64,000 nt of DNA from Fontibacillus phaseoli (lineage in GTDB: Bacteria > Bacillota > Bacilli > Paenibacillales > Paenibacillaceae): assembly GCF_003337355.1 (NCBI RefSeq), contig NZ_QPJW01000003.1, forward strand, positions 173,577 through 237,576, written 5' to 3'. The translations under genes and the position numbers were made by a program. Positions within the stretch are counted from its first letter, which is position 1. Each line of letters starts with the position of its first letter. The notes beneath the pieces are model-generated. The model saw only the letters and a program-made list of their open reading frames with translations. It ran no database searches and was not told the origin of the DNA. This document shows, in pieces, positions 31,102 through 39,681 of this stretch.

Positions 31102-33312
31102 CTAGTTCTGGCGGCCCTTCGGATTGCGCATGGTCAATCCGACCCGGCCTTTATTGATATCGATGTTGAGCACCCAGACGGTCACGTTGTCGCCGACGGA
31201 TACGACGTCCATCGGATGCTTCACAAAGCCTTCGCTCAATTGGGAAATATGAACGAGTCCATCGTTCTTGATCCCGATATCGACGAAAGCGCCGAAATCG
31301 ATGACATTGCGCACCGTGCCTTGGAGTTCCATGCCCGGCGCCAAATCTTCGATCTTCAGCACGTCGGTACGGAAGATCGGAAGCGGCAGTTCCTCGCGCG
31401 GATCGCGACCGGGACGCTGAAGGCTGTCGAGAATATCGCGCAAAGTCGGTACCCCGACTTCCAGCCGGTCCGCCAGCGTCTCGGGATACAGCGCGGCCAG
31501 TTTCGCCGCCAGTTCCTTGGAACCGAGCTGATCGAGCCCTACGCCCAGCTCTACGAACAGCCGGTTCACTACTTCATACGATTCAGGGTGAATCGGCGTG
31601 CGGTCAAGCGGATGCTCGCCTTCGCTGATCCGCATAAACCCGATGCACTGCTCGTAGGTTTTGGCACCGAGCCGCGGCACTTTTTGCAGCTGTTTCCGGC
31701 TGCGGAACCGTCCGTTCTCTTCGCGGAATTTGACGATGTTCTTGGCCGTTGTCGCATTTACTCCCGAGACATACGAGAGCAGCGACGGCGAAGCCGTATT
31801 CACGTCAACCCCGACATGGTTCACGGCCGACTCCACGACCGTGGTCAAACTTTCGTCCAGATGCTTCTGGGATACGTCGTGCTGATACTGCCCGACCCCG
31901 ATCGCCTTCGGCTCGATCTTGACAAGCTCAGCCAGCGGGTCCTGCAGCCGGCGAGCAATCGAAACGGCGCTCCGTTCCGCAACGTCGAGATCGGGAAACT
32001 CTTGCTGCGCCAATTTGGAAGCGGAATACACGCTCGCCCCGGCCTCATTGACGATCAAATAGGCGAGCTGCTTATCCTTCCGTTCCGCGATGATTTCCGC
32101 CACGAACTGTTCCGTCTCGCGCGAAGCGGTTCCGTTGCCGACAACGATCAGTGTTACATCGTAACGGTCTATCAGCTCATTAATTTTGGCGGCCGCTTCC
32201 CGCTTTTTGTTGTTCGGCGGTGTCGGATAGGTCACCGCAACCTCAAGCAATTTGCCGGTATCGTCTACGACCGCTAGCTTGCAACCGGTTCGATAGGCCG
32301 GATCGACGCCGAGCACGACTTTGCCGCGGACCGGAGGCTGCAGCAGCAGGCTGCGCAAATTGCCGGCAAAGATGGAAATCGCCTGCTGCTCGGCTCTTTC
32401 CGTCAACTCGCCACGCACTTCACGTTCGATAGAAGGGGCGATCAGACGCTTATAAGCGTCTTCCACAACGGCGTGGAGCACGTCACCCACCGCAGAGCCG
32501 CCCTTGATCCATCTGCCCGCGATATAGCGGTGTATCGGCTCATTTTCGACCTCTAGCGAAACCTTGAGCACCTCTTCCCGCTCTCCGCGGTTCATAGCGA
32601 GAATCCGGTGAGAGGGCATTCTTTTGGCCGCTTCCCGGTAGTTGTAATACATCTCGTACACGGACTCGGCCTCCGGCGACTTCGCCTCGGATACCATCAT
32701 GCCGTGATCCATCGTATACTTGCGGACCCAGGCCCGCGTCGCTGCTTCATCCGCCATATTTTCCGCCACGATATCCATGGCGCCCTGCAACGCTTCTTCC
32801 GCCGTTTCAACGCCTTTATCGGGCTGGATATACTTGGCGGCTTCCGTCAAGGCATTGCCCTGTTTCGGCAGGGAAAGCAGCCATTCGGCAAGGGGGGCAA
32901 GTCCCCTTTCCTTGGCGACGCTGGCCCGTGTCTTCCGTTTCTGCCGGTAAGGACGGTACAAGTCCTCCACTTCCTGGAGCTTGACGGCTTTACGTATGGC
33001 TGCCTCCAACTCTTCACTCAGCTTGTCCTGCTCCGCGATGATGCGGATAACCTCCGCTTTCCGTTCTTCCAGGTTCCGAAGATAGTTCGTACGTTCCTCG
33101 ATATCGCGAAGCTGGTTCTCATCGAGCTCGCCCGTCATCTCCTTCCGGTATCGGGCAATAAACGGAATCGTATTCCCTTCATCCAGCAGCGAAATCGTTG
33201 TCCGCACCTGCTTCAGAGACAGGGCAAGCTCCTTTGCCACCTGCTGCACAATACGTTCACGGTCTCCCGTCTCCCGCTTCTCCTGTGTTGCGTTAATTTC
33301 AGATTGCGACAA
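31102..33312 (-). CDS. tex: Tex-family RNA-binding transcription accessory protein
   Basis: A 736-residue Tex protein. In order: helical N-terminal domain (QVRTTISLLDEGNTIPFIAR), YqgF/RNase-H-like domain (VVLGVDPAYRTGCKLAVVDD, about residues 320-450), helix-hairpin-helix repeats (VNTASPSLLSYVSGVNATTA, GRFRSRKQLQKVPRLGAKTY) and a C-terminal S1 RNA-binding domain (LQGTVRNVIDFGAFVDIGIK). Tex binds nucleic acid and influences transcription and toxin expression in several bacteria. The frame extends to a TTG at 33333, but AAAGAGGG lies six bases before the TTG at 33312, which I use. It is monocistronic. Confidence 0.95.
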   Translation of the reverse strand: MSQSEINATQEKRETGDRERIVQQVAKELALSLKQVRTTISLLDEGNTIPFIARYRKEMTGELDENQLRDIEERTNYLRNLEERKAEVIRIIAEQDKLSEELEAAIRKAVKLQEVEDLYRPYRQKRKTRASVAKERGLAPLAEWLLSLPKQGNALTEAAKYIQPDKGVETAEEALQGAMDIVAENMADEAATRAWVRKYTMDHGMMVSEAKSPEAESVYEMYYNYREAAKRMPSHRILAMNRGEREEVLKVSLEVENEPIHRYIAGRWIKGGSAVGDVLHAVVEDAYKRLIAPSIEREVRGELTERAEQQAISIFAGNLRSLLLQPPVRGKVVLGVDPAYRTGCKLAVVDDTGKLLEVAVTYPTPPNNKKREAAAKINELIDRYDVTLIVVGNGTASRETEQFVAEIIAERKDKQLAYLIVNEAGASVYSASKLAQQEFPDLDVAERSAVSIARRLQDPLAELVKIEPKAIGVGQYQHDVSQKHLDESLTTVVESAVNHVGVDVNTASPSLLSYVSGVNATTAKNIVKFREENGRFRSRKQLQKVPRLGAKTYEQCIGFMRISEGEHPLDRTPIHPESYEVVNRLFVELGVGLDQLGSKELAAKLAALYPETLADRLEVGVPTLRDILDSLQRPGRDPREELPLPIFRTDVLKIEDLAPGMELQGTVRNVIDFGAFVDIGIKNDGLVHISQLSEGFVKHPMDVVSVGDNVTVWVLNIDINKGRVGLTMRNPKGRQN

Positions 33313-33419
33313 TGATATCCCTCTTTCATTCAAAAGATGCCTTATCTCTTTATTATCACAAACTTCCTTCGCCTTTTCCAGCGCCGGTACGGATCCTGAG
33401 CACTATGCCCGCAAAAATA

Positions 33420-33464
33420 AGAAAAACACCGAACCTGATACCAAAGTACAGGCCGCGGTGTTCC
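33420..33464 (-). terminator. Terminator after the DUF4190 gene
   Basis: On the minus strand GAACACCG pairs with CGGTGTTTTTC around a long loop of about 24 bases, with a T run at the end. Confidence 0.65.
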
Positions 33465-33479
33465 TTCCTTCTTTCTTCA

Positions 33480-33842
33480 TTAAAATGTGGAATAGTTCTC
33501 CATCCCTGCGGATGCAAAAATAAAAACAGCCAAAATCAGAATAAACAAGATGATACCGTAAAGCGCTGTACCGATAATTCCGCAAACCAGGCCGGCGATC
33601 GATAAACCGCGTCCCTGCTCCCCGGTTCTTTTCAGCTCTTTAAATGACAGGCTGGCGAATACGATAGCCACAATTCCCATAAGGAAACCCACGTAAGGAA
33701 TTACGATGGACAAAATACCCAGAACGAGCGAAGCAATCGATTTACCATTTGTTTTGGCTGGTCCTTGCGGCGCAGGCGTGTAGCCCTGCGGGTAATTATT
33801 AAACGTCGAATATTGATACTGATCTGACGGATTCTGATCCAT
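33480..33842 (-). CDS. DUF4190-type small membrane protein
   Basis: A 120-residue protein with a Gln/Tyr/Pro/Asn-rich cytoplasmic or extracytoplasmic head (1-32), then two hydrophobic hairpins with SIASLVLGILSIVIPYVGFL and GLSIAGLVCGIIGTALYGII, the DUF4190 pattern. These proteins are common in Firmicutes and Actinobacteria and of unknown function. GGAGGAGGTAC precedes the ATG. Confidence 0.82.
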   Translation of the reverse strand: MDQNPSDQYQYSTFNNYPQGYTPAPQGPAKTNGKSIASLVLGILSIVIPYVGFLMGIVAIVFASLSFKELKRTGEQGRGLSIAGLVCGIIGTALYGIILFILILAVFIFASAGMENYSTF

Positions 33843-33904
33843 TAAAAAAGTACCTCCTCCATAAACTATGATTATTGTACTTCATCTGACTGTTTGGCGC
33901 CAAC

Positions 33905-34081
33905 CATTTTTAGAGGTTATTCAAAAAGTCATCTTTTGATCACGAAGCAATGAAGATCGATAATTCGACATCGAAACTTATTTTCAGCGGGGCCTTCCGG
34001 TGCTCACGCAAGTTTTTGTCTACGCTGCGCTCCTTTGTCCCGCCTTCATTTAACCTTCCTGGTGCTGAATAGTCGACCTTT
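33905..34081. repeat. Probable intergenic repeat sequence
   Basis: Non-coding DNA (TTCAAAAAGTCATCTTTTGA, ATCACGAAGC, CGGTGCTCACGC, CTACGCTGCGCTCC) with the look of the multi-copy intergenic segments I associate with Paenibacillus genomes. Only one copy is in this window, so the call rests on recollection. No ORF. Confidence 0.35.
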
Positions 34082-34261
34082 GAGAACGTATTTTTTGCGT
34101 TGATATTGACTTTCCTTGCAATCCTGCTGCTGATTCTTCCGGACAATAAGGCGGAAGTAACCACGTCCGTTCAGCGGACCACCAAGGTAGTCAAAGGAAA
34201 CATCCTTAAAGTGAATGAAGCCATTAAGCTGAGGCCGATCTACGCTTTGCGCACGGATTGA
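34082..34261 (+). other. Orphan open frame of 59 codons, possible gene fragment
   Basis: A frame that reads like protein: a hydrophobic stretch (FFALILTFLAILLLILP) followed by DNKAEVTTSVQRTTKVVKGN and a basic end. It has no ATG or ribosome-binding site and follows the repeat-like DNA, so it is probably the end of a lost gene. I do not recognise the family. The remaining gap to 34337 holds nothing else. Confidence 0.3.
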
Positions 34262-34337
34262 TAACACTTTAAGCAATACGACAATATCAGTAGCGGCTTG
34301 CTTCTTCCATCGAGGTATATCGCTGCTTTTTTCATGC

Positions 34338-34373
34338 AGAAAAAAGCGCCCCGAACAAGCCGTTCGGAGCACC
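34338..34373 (-). terminator. Terminator after ndoA
   Basis: On the minus strand GTGCTCCGAAC pairs with GTTCGGGGCGC (five-base loop), followed by six T. Confidence 0.88.
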
Positions 34374-34413
34374 CGGCCGGGCAAGGATCATCGACCTCTG
34401 CCTGGCTGTATAG

Positions 34414-34764
34414 TTAAAAATCAATTAAACCGAGACTGATCAACAAAGCGTCATTCACTTTTTTCATCGTCTCTTCGTCTAAATGCGTAATTTTGTCGGT
34501 CAATCTCTGTTTGTCGATCGTGCGGATTTGTTCCAGCAAAATAACGGAATCCCGGTCAAAGCCATGCGTCGCCGCGTCAATCTCCACATGAGTCGGCAAC
34601 TTCGCCTTCTGGATTTGCGCCGTGATGGCGGCAACGATCGCCGTCGGGCTGAATCGGTTGCCGATATCGTTCTGGATAATAAGCACCGGTCTTACCCCGC
34701 CCTGCTCGGAACCTACAACAGGGGAGAGGTCTGCAAAAAAAACGTCGCCGCGCTTTACGATCAA
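34414..34764 (-). CDS. ndoA: Endoribonuclease toxin EndoA (MazF family)
   Basis: A 116-residue MazF/PemK-family toxin, full length. Key parts are [37 protein letters not shown], and [18 protein letters not shown]. EndoA of B. subtilis cuts mRNA at UACAU. It follows its antitoxin gene by three bases, in the conserved order alr-ndoAI-ndoA. Assignment is secure from sequence and gene order. Confidence 0.96.
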   Translation of the reverse strand: MIVKRGDVFFADLSPVVGSEQGGVRPVLIIQNDIGNRFSPTAIVAAITAQIQKAKLPTHVEIDAATHGFDRDSVILLEQIRTIDKQRLTDKITHLDEETMKKVNDALLISLGLIDF

Positions 34765-34767
34765 TGG

Positions 34768-35049
34768 TTACACCCCGCTTACTAGGCGGTCCAGAGTGAT
34801 GTCTGCATCTTCCTCCGCATGGAATGCTTCAGAGGCCATGGATAAATTGATTTTTGCCATCTCCATATAGCCGCGCTGCATCGATTCACGGATAAATCTC
34901 TTCTTCCGCTCATTCAAGTACAACTTCATGGCCTGCCTGATCAACTCGCTGCGATTGGAATTTTCCATCGCCACGATTCCATCCACTTCTTGCAAAAGAT
35001 GATCCGGTAAACTAATCATGATTCTTTTGGTGTTATGCATGTTGGCCAT
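34768..35049 (-). CDS. ndoAI: Antitoxin EndoAI (ribbon-helix-helix)
   Basis: A 93-residue antitoxin. The N-terminal ribbon-helix-helix is NTKRIMISLPDHLLQEVDGI followed by NSNRSELIRQAMKLYLNERK, and the C-terminal part (EAFHAEEDADITLDRLVSGV) is the tail that wraps the toxin. The frame is open further upstream, but the protein starts MANMHNTKR at 35049 after GGTGGAAG. It binds and neutralises EndoA and probably represses its own gene. Confidence 0.94.
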   Translation of the reverse strand: MANMHNTKRIMISLPDHLLQEVDGIVAMENSNRSELIRQAMKLYLNERKKRFIRESMQRGYMEMAKINLSMASEAFHAEEDADITLDRLVSGV

Positions 35050-35297
35050 CCCTAACTTCCACCCCCAAAACCTTGTCGACCCTGATTCCTTGTCATTCAG
35101 TATAGCATTATTCAAGGAAATATATACAAAAGAAGTATATGCCGTCAGTATATCAAGTATGCTGCATATCATTATAAACAAAAATGACATTGTCGTACAT
35201 ACCTGATCATTTCCATGTTTTATTCATTCGATAGTCTTGGCATAAATTCCTTCATACAGGAAAAAAGTTTTGTTGGTTTTTGTCATTCCCTCGGTTT

Positions 35298-36482
35298 TTA
35301 TGGAAAAAGAGGGTTGACCACGATATCGGATTTCCCGGAGCTAACGTAAACTCGGGGAACTCGATGTGCCAGCATGCATACCAACTCATAGTGGATGGTT
35401 CCCAATGCGGAGGCCAGTTCGTCTGCGGTAATTTGCCCGCCGGACTGCTGGCCGATGAGCACAACCTCCTCGCCGGCTTGAATTGCTTTGGCCTCATCAG
35501 CCAAAGGTTGTAGCGATACCATACACTGGTCCATACAGATTGTTCCGACTACAGGAACGCGGCGTCCGCGTATCAATACTTGCGCCTTGCCGCCAAGCAT
35601 CCGGGAATAACCGTCGGCATAGCCGATCGGGAGCGTACCTATTCTTTCCTCCCGGTCGGTCACATATTTCGCCCCGTAACTGATGGCGGAGTGGGGCGGC
35701 ATTGTCTTGACCCTTACCAGCTCCGTCTTCAACGTTAAAATGGGGCTCAGCTTGATACGGTCCCTGTTTACTTCATCCGAAGGATAAAGACCGTACAATG
35801 CGATGCCGATTCTCACCATTCGGCAAGACAGTTCCGGCAAATCAATGGCAATAGCGCTGTTGCCCGTATGTATAATCGGGATGTGAATATCATTCTCCCG
35901 CAGCGCATCGACCACGTCCTGAAAACGCCGATATTGTTCCAATGTATAGCTCTTGTCTTCTTCATCCGCCGTGGCATAATGAGTGAACAAGCCCTCAACT
36001 TCCAGATGCGGAATCTGCTGTGCAGCGCGAACGAACGCAACCGCTTCTTCTCCGGGAAGCAAGCCAAGGCGTCCCATGCCGGAGTCGATTTTGATATGGA
36101 CTTTTAGTCTGTGCGAAAATTCCGAAGGATCAAGATCTCTGATACACTCCAACACATCCAGGCTGAACACATTCAGCGTGATATCGTGTTCCCATGCGGT
36201 TCTCACGCCATGTGGCGGCGTGTATCCCAACACCAGGATCGGGAGTTTGATTCCGGCATGGCGAAGTTCCAGCGCTTCATCCAGAAAAGCGACGCTGAGA
36301 TAATCCGCTCCATACCGTTCAAGTTCCTTCGCGACAGTCACTGCGCCATGTCCATAAGCATTAGCTTTTACACATGCAAGCAGTTTCATGTCAGCCGGCA
36401 GTCCCTGCCGCAGTTCCGCATAATTGGAATGCAGTGCGTCCAAATCAATTATTGCCCGGGTCGGTCGATACATCACTTGCAC
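35298..36482 (-). CDS. alr: Alanine racemase
   Basis: A 394-residue PLP-dependent racemase that makes D-alanine for the cell wall. The PLP lysine is in LLACVKANAYGHGAVTVAKE (near residue 37), followed by LGYTPP, KIDSGMGRLG, HTGNSAIAIDLP, RIGIALYGLYPS, the catalytic Tyr region AISYGAKYVT and GTICMDQCMV. AGAAGGTGA lies eight bases before the GTG at 36482, followed at once by another GTG and an ATG, so the start is uncertain by three codons. It lies between ydcC and ndoAI as in B. subtilis. Confidence 0.95.
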   Translation of the reverse strand: MQVMYRPTRAIIDLDALHSNYAELRQGLPADMKLLACVKANAYGHGAVTVAKELERYGADYLSVAFLDEALELRHAGIKLPILVLGYTPPHGVRTAWEHDITLNVFSLDVLECIRDLDPSEFSHRLKVHIKIDSGMGRLGLLPGEEAVAFVRAAQQIPHLEVEGLFTHYATADEEDKSYTLEQYRRFQDVVDALRENDIHIPIIHTGNSAIAIDLPELSCRMVRIGIALYGLYPSDEVNRDRIKLSPILTLKTELVRVKTMPPHSAISYGAKYVTDREERIGTLPIGYADGYSRMLGGKAQVLIRGRRVPVVGTICMDQCMVSLQPLADEAKAIQAGEEVVLIGQQSGGQITADELASALGTIHYELVCMLAHRVPRVYVSSGKSDIVVNPLFP

Positions 36483-36673
36483 TTCTAGGTCACCTTCTCT
36501 AATGTTTGAAAGTCCATGCTCCAAAATAAATACTCAAACAATACACTAATGGTAATGTCCCGGGGAGCGGCTGTCAAATCCGAGAGAAGGGTTCTAATGA
36601 AGAAAGAGGCGAATAGACGGGTTCCAGATGATACATTTCACCTGAACGACCGTAATCCGCCTACTTTACTGAA

Positions 36674-37798
36674 TTATTTACCCGTTTGGTCCTGCATAGA
36701 AGCGGCGATTTTCACCATTTCGTTGACGGGAAGATTATCGCTTGTAATCCGGAACTCCAAGCCGTCCGTGGTCCAGGTCAACGTTTGAAGTTCATCGCCG
36801 GTCAACAATCCGGCGGTAAAGCCAAGGTCAATCAATTCGCCGGGAACCAGCGAGGCCGTCCGGTCCGGCGACCTGGATTCCGTGAGCGTAAATTGATATG
36901 TACCGTCATATCGCAGAAGCACCAGGCTCCGATCGCTGTCTTCGACGATTTTATCATCCTGATAAACGACGCCGTCAGGCAAATAGGTTGGAATAATAAC
37001 GCCGAACGGATCGGACAAAGCCGGAAGCACAGCGTTTCCTCCTTCTTCTTCAGCACCTAAGGCCGTTTCTTCCGACGCTTGCTCATTCTGGTTAGCCTCC
37101 GGTGCCTTTTCAACCAGCATGCCGTTCTCATCCACTTCCAGCAGCGTTCCTTTTGCATCCTGGGCAGCCGTATCCAGATTATGCTGCATATCAAAGGATT
37201 TGTTGTCAAACTTGGGATTAAAATCAAATTTGTCGAATTTGACCTCGACGACTACCTTAGCTTGGGAATCCGAAACCTGCACTTGTTTTGGTGCATAATT
37301 TTCTTTGGTCAACCAGATTTTTTGACGCACGAGCGCATGCGTGTTGTAGTTGGCCGCCACTTCGAATACGTAGTTGTCTTTGTCGCTCGCGAATTGGCGT
37401 GAGCCGTCGCTAATAATACTGCGTACCAAGGTTTGATAGAGGTACACCTGGCCCTGATTTTCCGGCCAATCGCTCTGGAAGCGGAAACTTTTGTTCAGGC
37501 TTGGCGTCAGGACGTATACGCCCTGTTCATTGCGGAGAACGATCTGGGTCACGTCCTTCTCGGCATTGGTGAGTGCGATCCGGTAAAAGGACGGATTTTG
37601 ATACCAGACCTCGACTTTGTACTCCTGGGGCTTGTCACCTGTATACAACGTCATGATGCCGGAGCCCTGATAGCTTTCCAATTTGGTAACCACTTTGTCC
37701 AAATCCTTGACGACGCCAGCGGCATCCTTTTTCCCGCATGCGGCCAGTACGATGCTTAACACGATCAAAATAGTCAGCATCTTTGTGATCCGACGCAT
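36674..37798 (-). CDS. LolA-like outer-membrane-lipoprotein-carrier fold lipoprotein (YdcC-type)
   Basis: A 374-residue lipoprotein with signal peptide and lipobox LAAC (start at 37798, after GAGGGGATGATCTC). The body follows the LolA/YdcC pattern: VVTKLESYQGSGIMTL, YKVEVWYQNPSFYRIAL, QIVLRNEQGVYVLTP, then an acidic linker (EEEGGNA) and a DUF4367-like C-terminal part. B. subtilis YdcC lies at the same place before alr and is expressed in sporulation; its function is unclear. The lipid-anchored product faces the outside of the membrane. Confidence 0.85.
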   Translation of the reverse strand: MRRITKMLTILIVLSIVLAACGKKDAAGVVKDLDKVVTKLESYQGSGIMTLYTGDKPQEYKVEVWYQNPSFYRIALTNAEKDVTQIVLRNEQGVYVLTPSLNKSFRFQSDWPENQGQVYLYQTLVRSIISDGSRQFASDKDNYVFEVAANYNTHALVRQKIWLTKENYAPKQVQVSDSQAKVVVEVKFDKFDFNPKFDNKSFDMQHNLDTAAQDAKGTLLEVDENGMLVEKAPEANQNEQASEETALGAEEEGGNAVLPALSDPFGVIIPTYLPDGVVYQDDKIVEDSDRSLVLLRYDGTYQFTLTESRSPDRTASLVPGELIDLGFTAGLLTGDELQTLTWTTDGLEFRITSDNLPVNEMVKIAASMQDQTGK

Positions 37799-37920
37799 GA
37801 GATCATCCCCTCTGCAGTTTGATTTCCTAAACTGATACATGTCTATGAGGGAACTTGGCCGATTATGCAGACGAGTTCCGGCTTGGCCGAAAGAGACTGG
37901 CTTACGGGGTCATTTATACG

Positions 37921-37949
37921 TTGACCTTGAACGGCTCCGGATGTAATAT
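37921..37949 (+). promoter_or_regulatory. Promoter of the T-box/trpS unit
   Basis: TTGACC, 17-bp spacer, TAATAT. The distance to the first conserved T-box segment fits a start near 37957. Confidence 0.78.
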
Positions 37950-37956
37950 GAAACTA

Positions 37957-38288
37957 AATTCGTAAACAACTGTGATGAAGGGTAAGTAGACAGACATGCA
38001 GGAATTTCAGAGAGCCGGTGGTGGCTGTAAACCGGTATTCCGCGTTTGATCGAATGGCCTTTGGAGTTGCTTTGCCGAACTGTCCGCCTAGGGCATAATA
38101 GGGAAAGCCGGGGTTCCCGCCGTTATCAAGGGATAGGTATCGAGAATATCGGGATTGAAAATATTTCAAGTTCATTCTCCGTACCGGTCGAGACGGCCAG
38201 TTCCCCATTGCCAAAGGGCGGAACGGTCAATTAAGGTGGTACCACGATAACTTCGTCCTTATGCGGACGGGGTTTTTTTATTTTTTTC
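37957..38288 (+). promoter_or_regulatory. Trp-specific T-box riboswitch with terminator
   Basis: The leader contains the stem I landmarks AGAGAGCCGGTGG and GTAAACCGGTA, the specifier region GAATGGCCTTTGGAGTTGC with codon TGG at 38055-38057, the T-box AAGGTGGTACCACG at 38233-38246, and a terminator hairpin (CGTCC-TTATGC-GGACG, then GGGGTTTTTTT) near 38250-38288. Uncharged tRNA-Trp would pair with TGG in the specifier loop and with the TGGT bulge, favouring the antiterminator. The bulge ends in T, which would meet discriminator base A by Watson-Crick or G by wobble. Confidence 0.92.
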
Positions 38289-38303
38289 AAGGAGGTGATG
38301 GCC

Positions 38304-38525
38304 GTGGAAGATGGCTGGTGGTGGCACAGTTCGATTCGCTGTTCAGTTCTCGAATGCAAAGACCTGTTCTCTTCGGAGGACCTGGTGCCCAATTTAAGGA
38401 GGAAATCAAATGAACCAGAAACACAAAGAGCGAATGCTGACAGGGGACCGCGTGACCGGAAAACTTCATCTCGGCCATTACGTCGGCAGTCTGCAAAACC
38501 GTGTGATGCTGCAAGGCAAGTATGA
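38304..38525 (+). CDS. Trp-rich leader ORF overlapping the trpS start
   Basis: Directly after the T-box terminator a perfect AAGGAGG (38289-38295) lies eight bases before GTG at 38304. The frame reads V/M-E-D-G-W-W-W-H-S-S, that is three successive Trp codons at positions 5-7. It stays open for 73 codons and runs through the trpS ribosome-binding site (near 38399) and start (38410) in another frame. In- frame ATG and GTG codons just upstream (38295, 38298) are too close to AAGGAGG. This resembles the logic of the B. subtilis rtpLP leader peptide, where stalling at Trp codons frees the next ribosome-binding site. Leader role is inference; it may also be chance. Confidence 0.5.
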   Translation: MEDGWWWHSSIRCSVLECKDLFSSEDLVPNLRRKSNEPETQRANADRGPRDRKTSSRPLRRQSAKPCDAARQV

Positions 38526-39426
38526 CTCTTATATTCTTCTCGCCGATGTACAGGCGCTGACAACCCATTTTGACAGACCCGACTCCATCCGGGAGCATTT
38601 GCGCGAAGTGGCCCTCGATTATTTGGCGGTCGGGATCGACCCTAATCAAGCCACGCTATTTCTCCAATCCATGGTTCCGGAAATCGCCGAGTTAACCGTT
38701 TTCTTCTCCATGTTCGTCACGGTAAATTCATTGCGCCACAATCCTACGATCAAGTCCGAGTCGAAGGGCAGCAGCCTTGACGAACTGTATTACGGTTTTC
38801 TAGGGTATCCTGTAAGCCAGGCGGCCGATATTACTTTCTGCAAAGCTTCAATTGTACCTGTAGGCGACGATCAGCTCCCTCATCTGGAACTTGCCCGAAA
38901 GGTCGTGCGCCGGTTCAATGAGCTGTACCGGCCTGTATTCCCCGAGCCGCAAGCGCTGATCAGCGAAACGCCGCGGCTGGTTGGCACCGACGGCAACGCG
39001 AAGATGAGCAAAAGCCTCGGCAACGCCATCGAGTTGGACATTACGCCGGAACAATTGTCCTATAAAATCCGCCGGGCGGTTACTGACCCGGCCCGGATTC
39101 GGAAGCATGATCCCGGACACCCTGAGGTATGTCCGATCTATGCATACCACAAAGTATTTGAGCCGTCGGGAGCCCCGGAAATCCATGAAGCCTGTGAACG
39201 CGGATCGATCGGTTGCACCGAATGCAAACATCGCCTCGTCGCCTCGCTCAACACGCTGCTGGAACCGATGCGCGAACGGCGCTCCCGTTATGCGGGCAAC
39301 CCTCGCGTTATCGATGAGATCCTTATGGAGGGGACCAGACGGGCCCGGGAGATTGCGCGGGAAACCTTGTCCGAAGTGCGCGAAGCAATGGGACTCGACT
39401 ATTTCCGTTTACCTGAGGAAGACTAA
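38410..39426 (+). CDS. trpS: Tryptophanyl-tRNA synthetase
   Basis: A 338-residue class I synthetase that charges tRNA-Trp. The HIGH-like motif is GKLHLGHYVGS near residues 17-27 and the KMSKS motif is KMSKS within GTDGNAKMSKSLGNAI near residue 200. Tryptophan-site segments include YGFLGYPVSQAADI and VPVGDDQLPHLELAR. A C-terminal SIGCTECKHRL carries two Cys. AAGGAGGAAATCAA precedes the ATG. It is controlled by the T-box upstream and possibly by the Trp-rich leader ORF. The stop TAA is the first triplet of a palindromic intergenic repeat. Confidence 0.97.
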   Translation: MNQKHKERMLTGDRVTGKLHLGHYVGSLQNRVMLQGKYDSYILLADVQALTTHFDRPDSIREHLREVALDYLAVGIDPNQATLFLQSMVPEIAELTVFFSMFVTVNSLRHNPTIKSESKGSSLDELYYGFLGYPVSQAADITFCKASIVPVGDDQLPHLELARKVVRRFNELYRPVFPEPQALISETPRLVGTDGNAKMSKSLGNAIELDITPEQLSYKIRRAVTDPARIRKHDPGHPEVCPIYAYHKVFEPSGAPEIHEACERGSIGCTECKHRLVASLNTLLEPMRERRSRYAGNPRVIDEILMEGTRRAREIARETLSEVREAMGLDYFRLPEED

Positions 39427-39603
39427 CTGGATTCCATACAGCTAATTCCCGTAATAACGGCTCATGGTTGTGATTAACTGTAGAACCTACAGTTATTTCT
39501 TCCGTTTCAGGCCGATACCTACAAATATCTTGTTTTTAACTGCAGGTTTTCCAGTTAATGAAGAGAAATGGGCTCCAAGTCCCAAATTAACTGTAGGTAA
39601 TCC
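39424..39603. repeat. Cluster of palindromic intergenic repeats, family 1 (four units)
   Basis: Four degenerate units of about 24 bp with ends TTAACTG and CAGTTAA/T: 39424-39447 (TAACTGGATTCCATACAGCT), 39474-39498, 39536-39559 and a partial one at 39585-39603. The spacing is irregular, 40-60 bp. The same family occurs at 55833-56019. Each unit can form a small hairpin (AACTG with CAGTT). The first unit includes the trpS stop codon. Confidence 0.6.
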
Positions 39604-39634
39604 GGGTATTTGCATCAGTCAATTCCATTCCCAT

Positions 39635-39680
39635 GAAAAAACGGTTGGGGCAATGAACAATTTGCCCCAACCGTTTTTTA
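39635..39680. terminator. Bidirectional terminator between trpS and the gene at 39682
   Basis: AAAAAACGGTTGGGGCAA pairs with TTTGCCCCAACCGTTTTTT; a long perfect stem with a short loop, A run on one side and T run on the other. Confidence 0.92.
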
Positions 39681-39681
39681 A

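Noticed and set aside
31087..32277. A 396-codon open frame on the plus strand opposite tex
   Set aside because: It lies entirely antisense to the well-supported tex gene, has no ribosome-binding site and looks like a mirror of GC-rich codons.
33905..34081. Possible insertion sequence
   Set aside because: No transposase frame and no terminal inverted repeats could be found; only repeat-like DNA.
39424..39603. Possible CRISPR array
   Set aside because: The repeats are degenerate, palindromic, irregularly spaced and not accompanied by cas genes.
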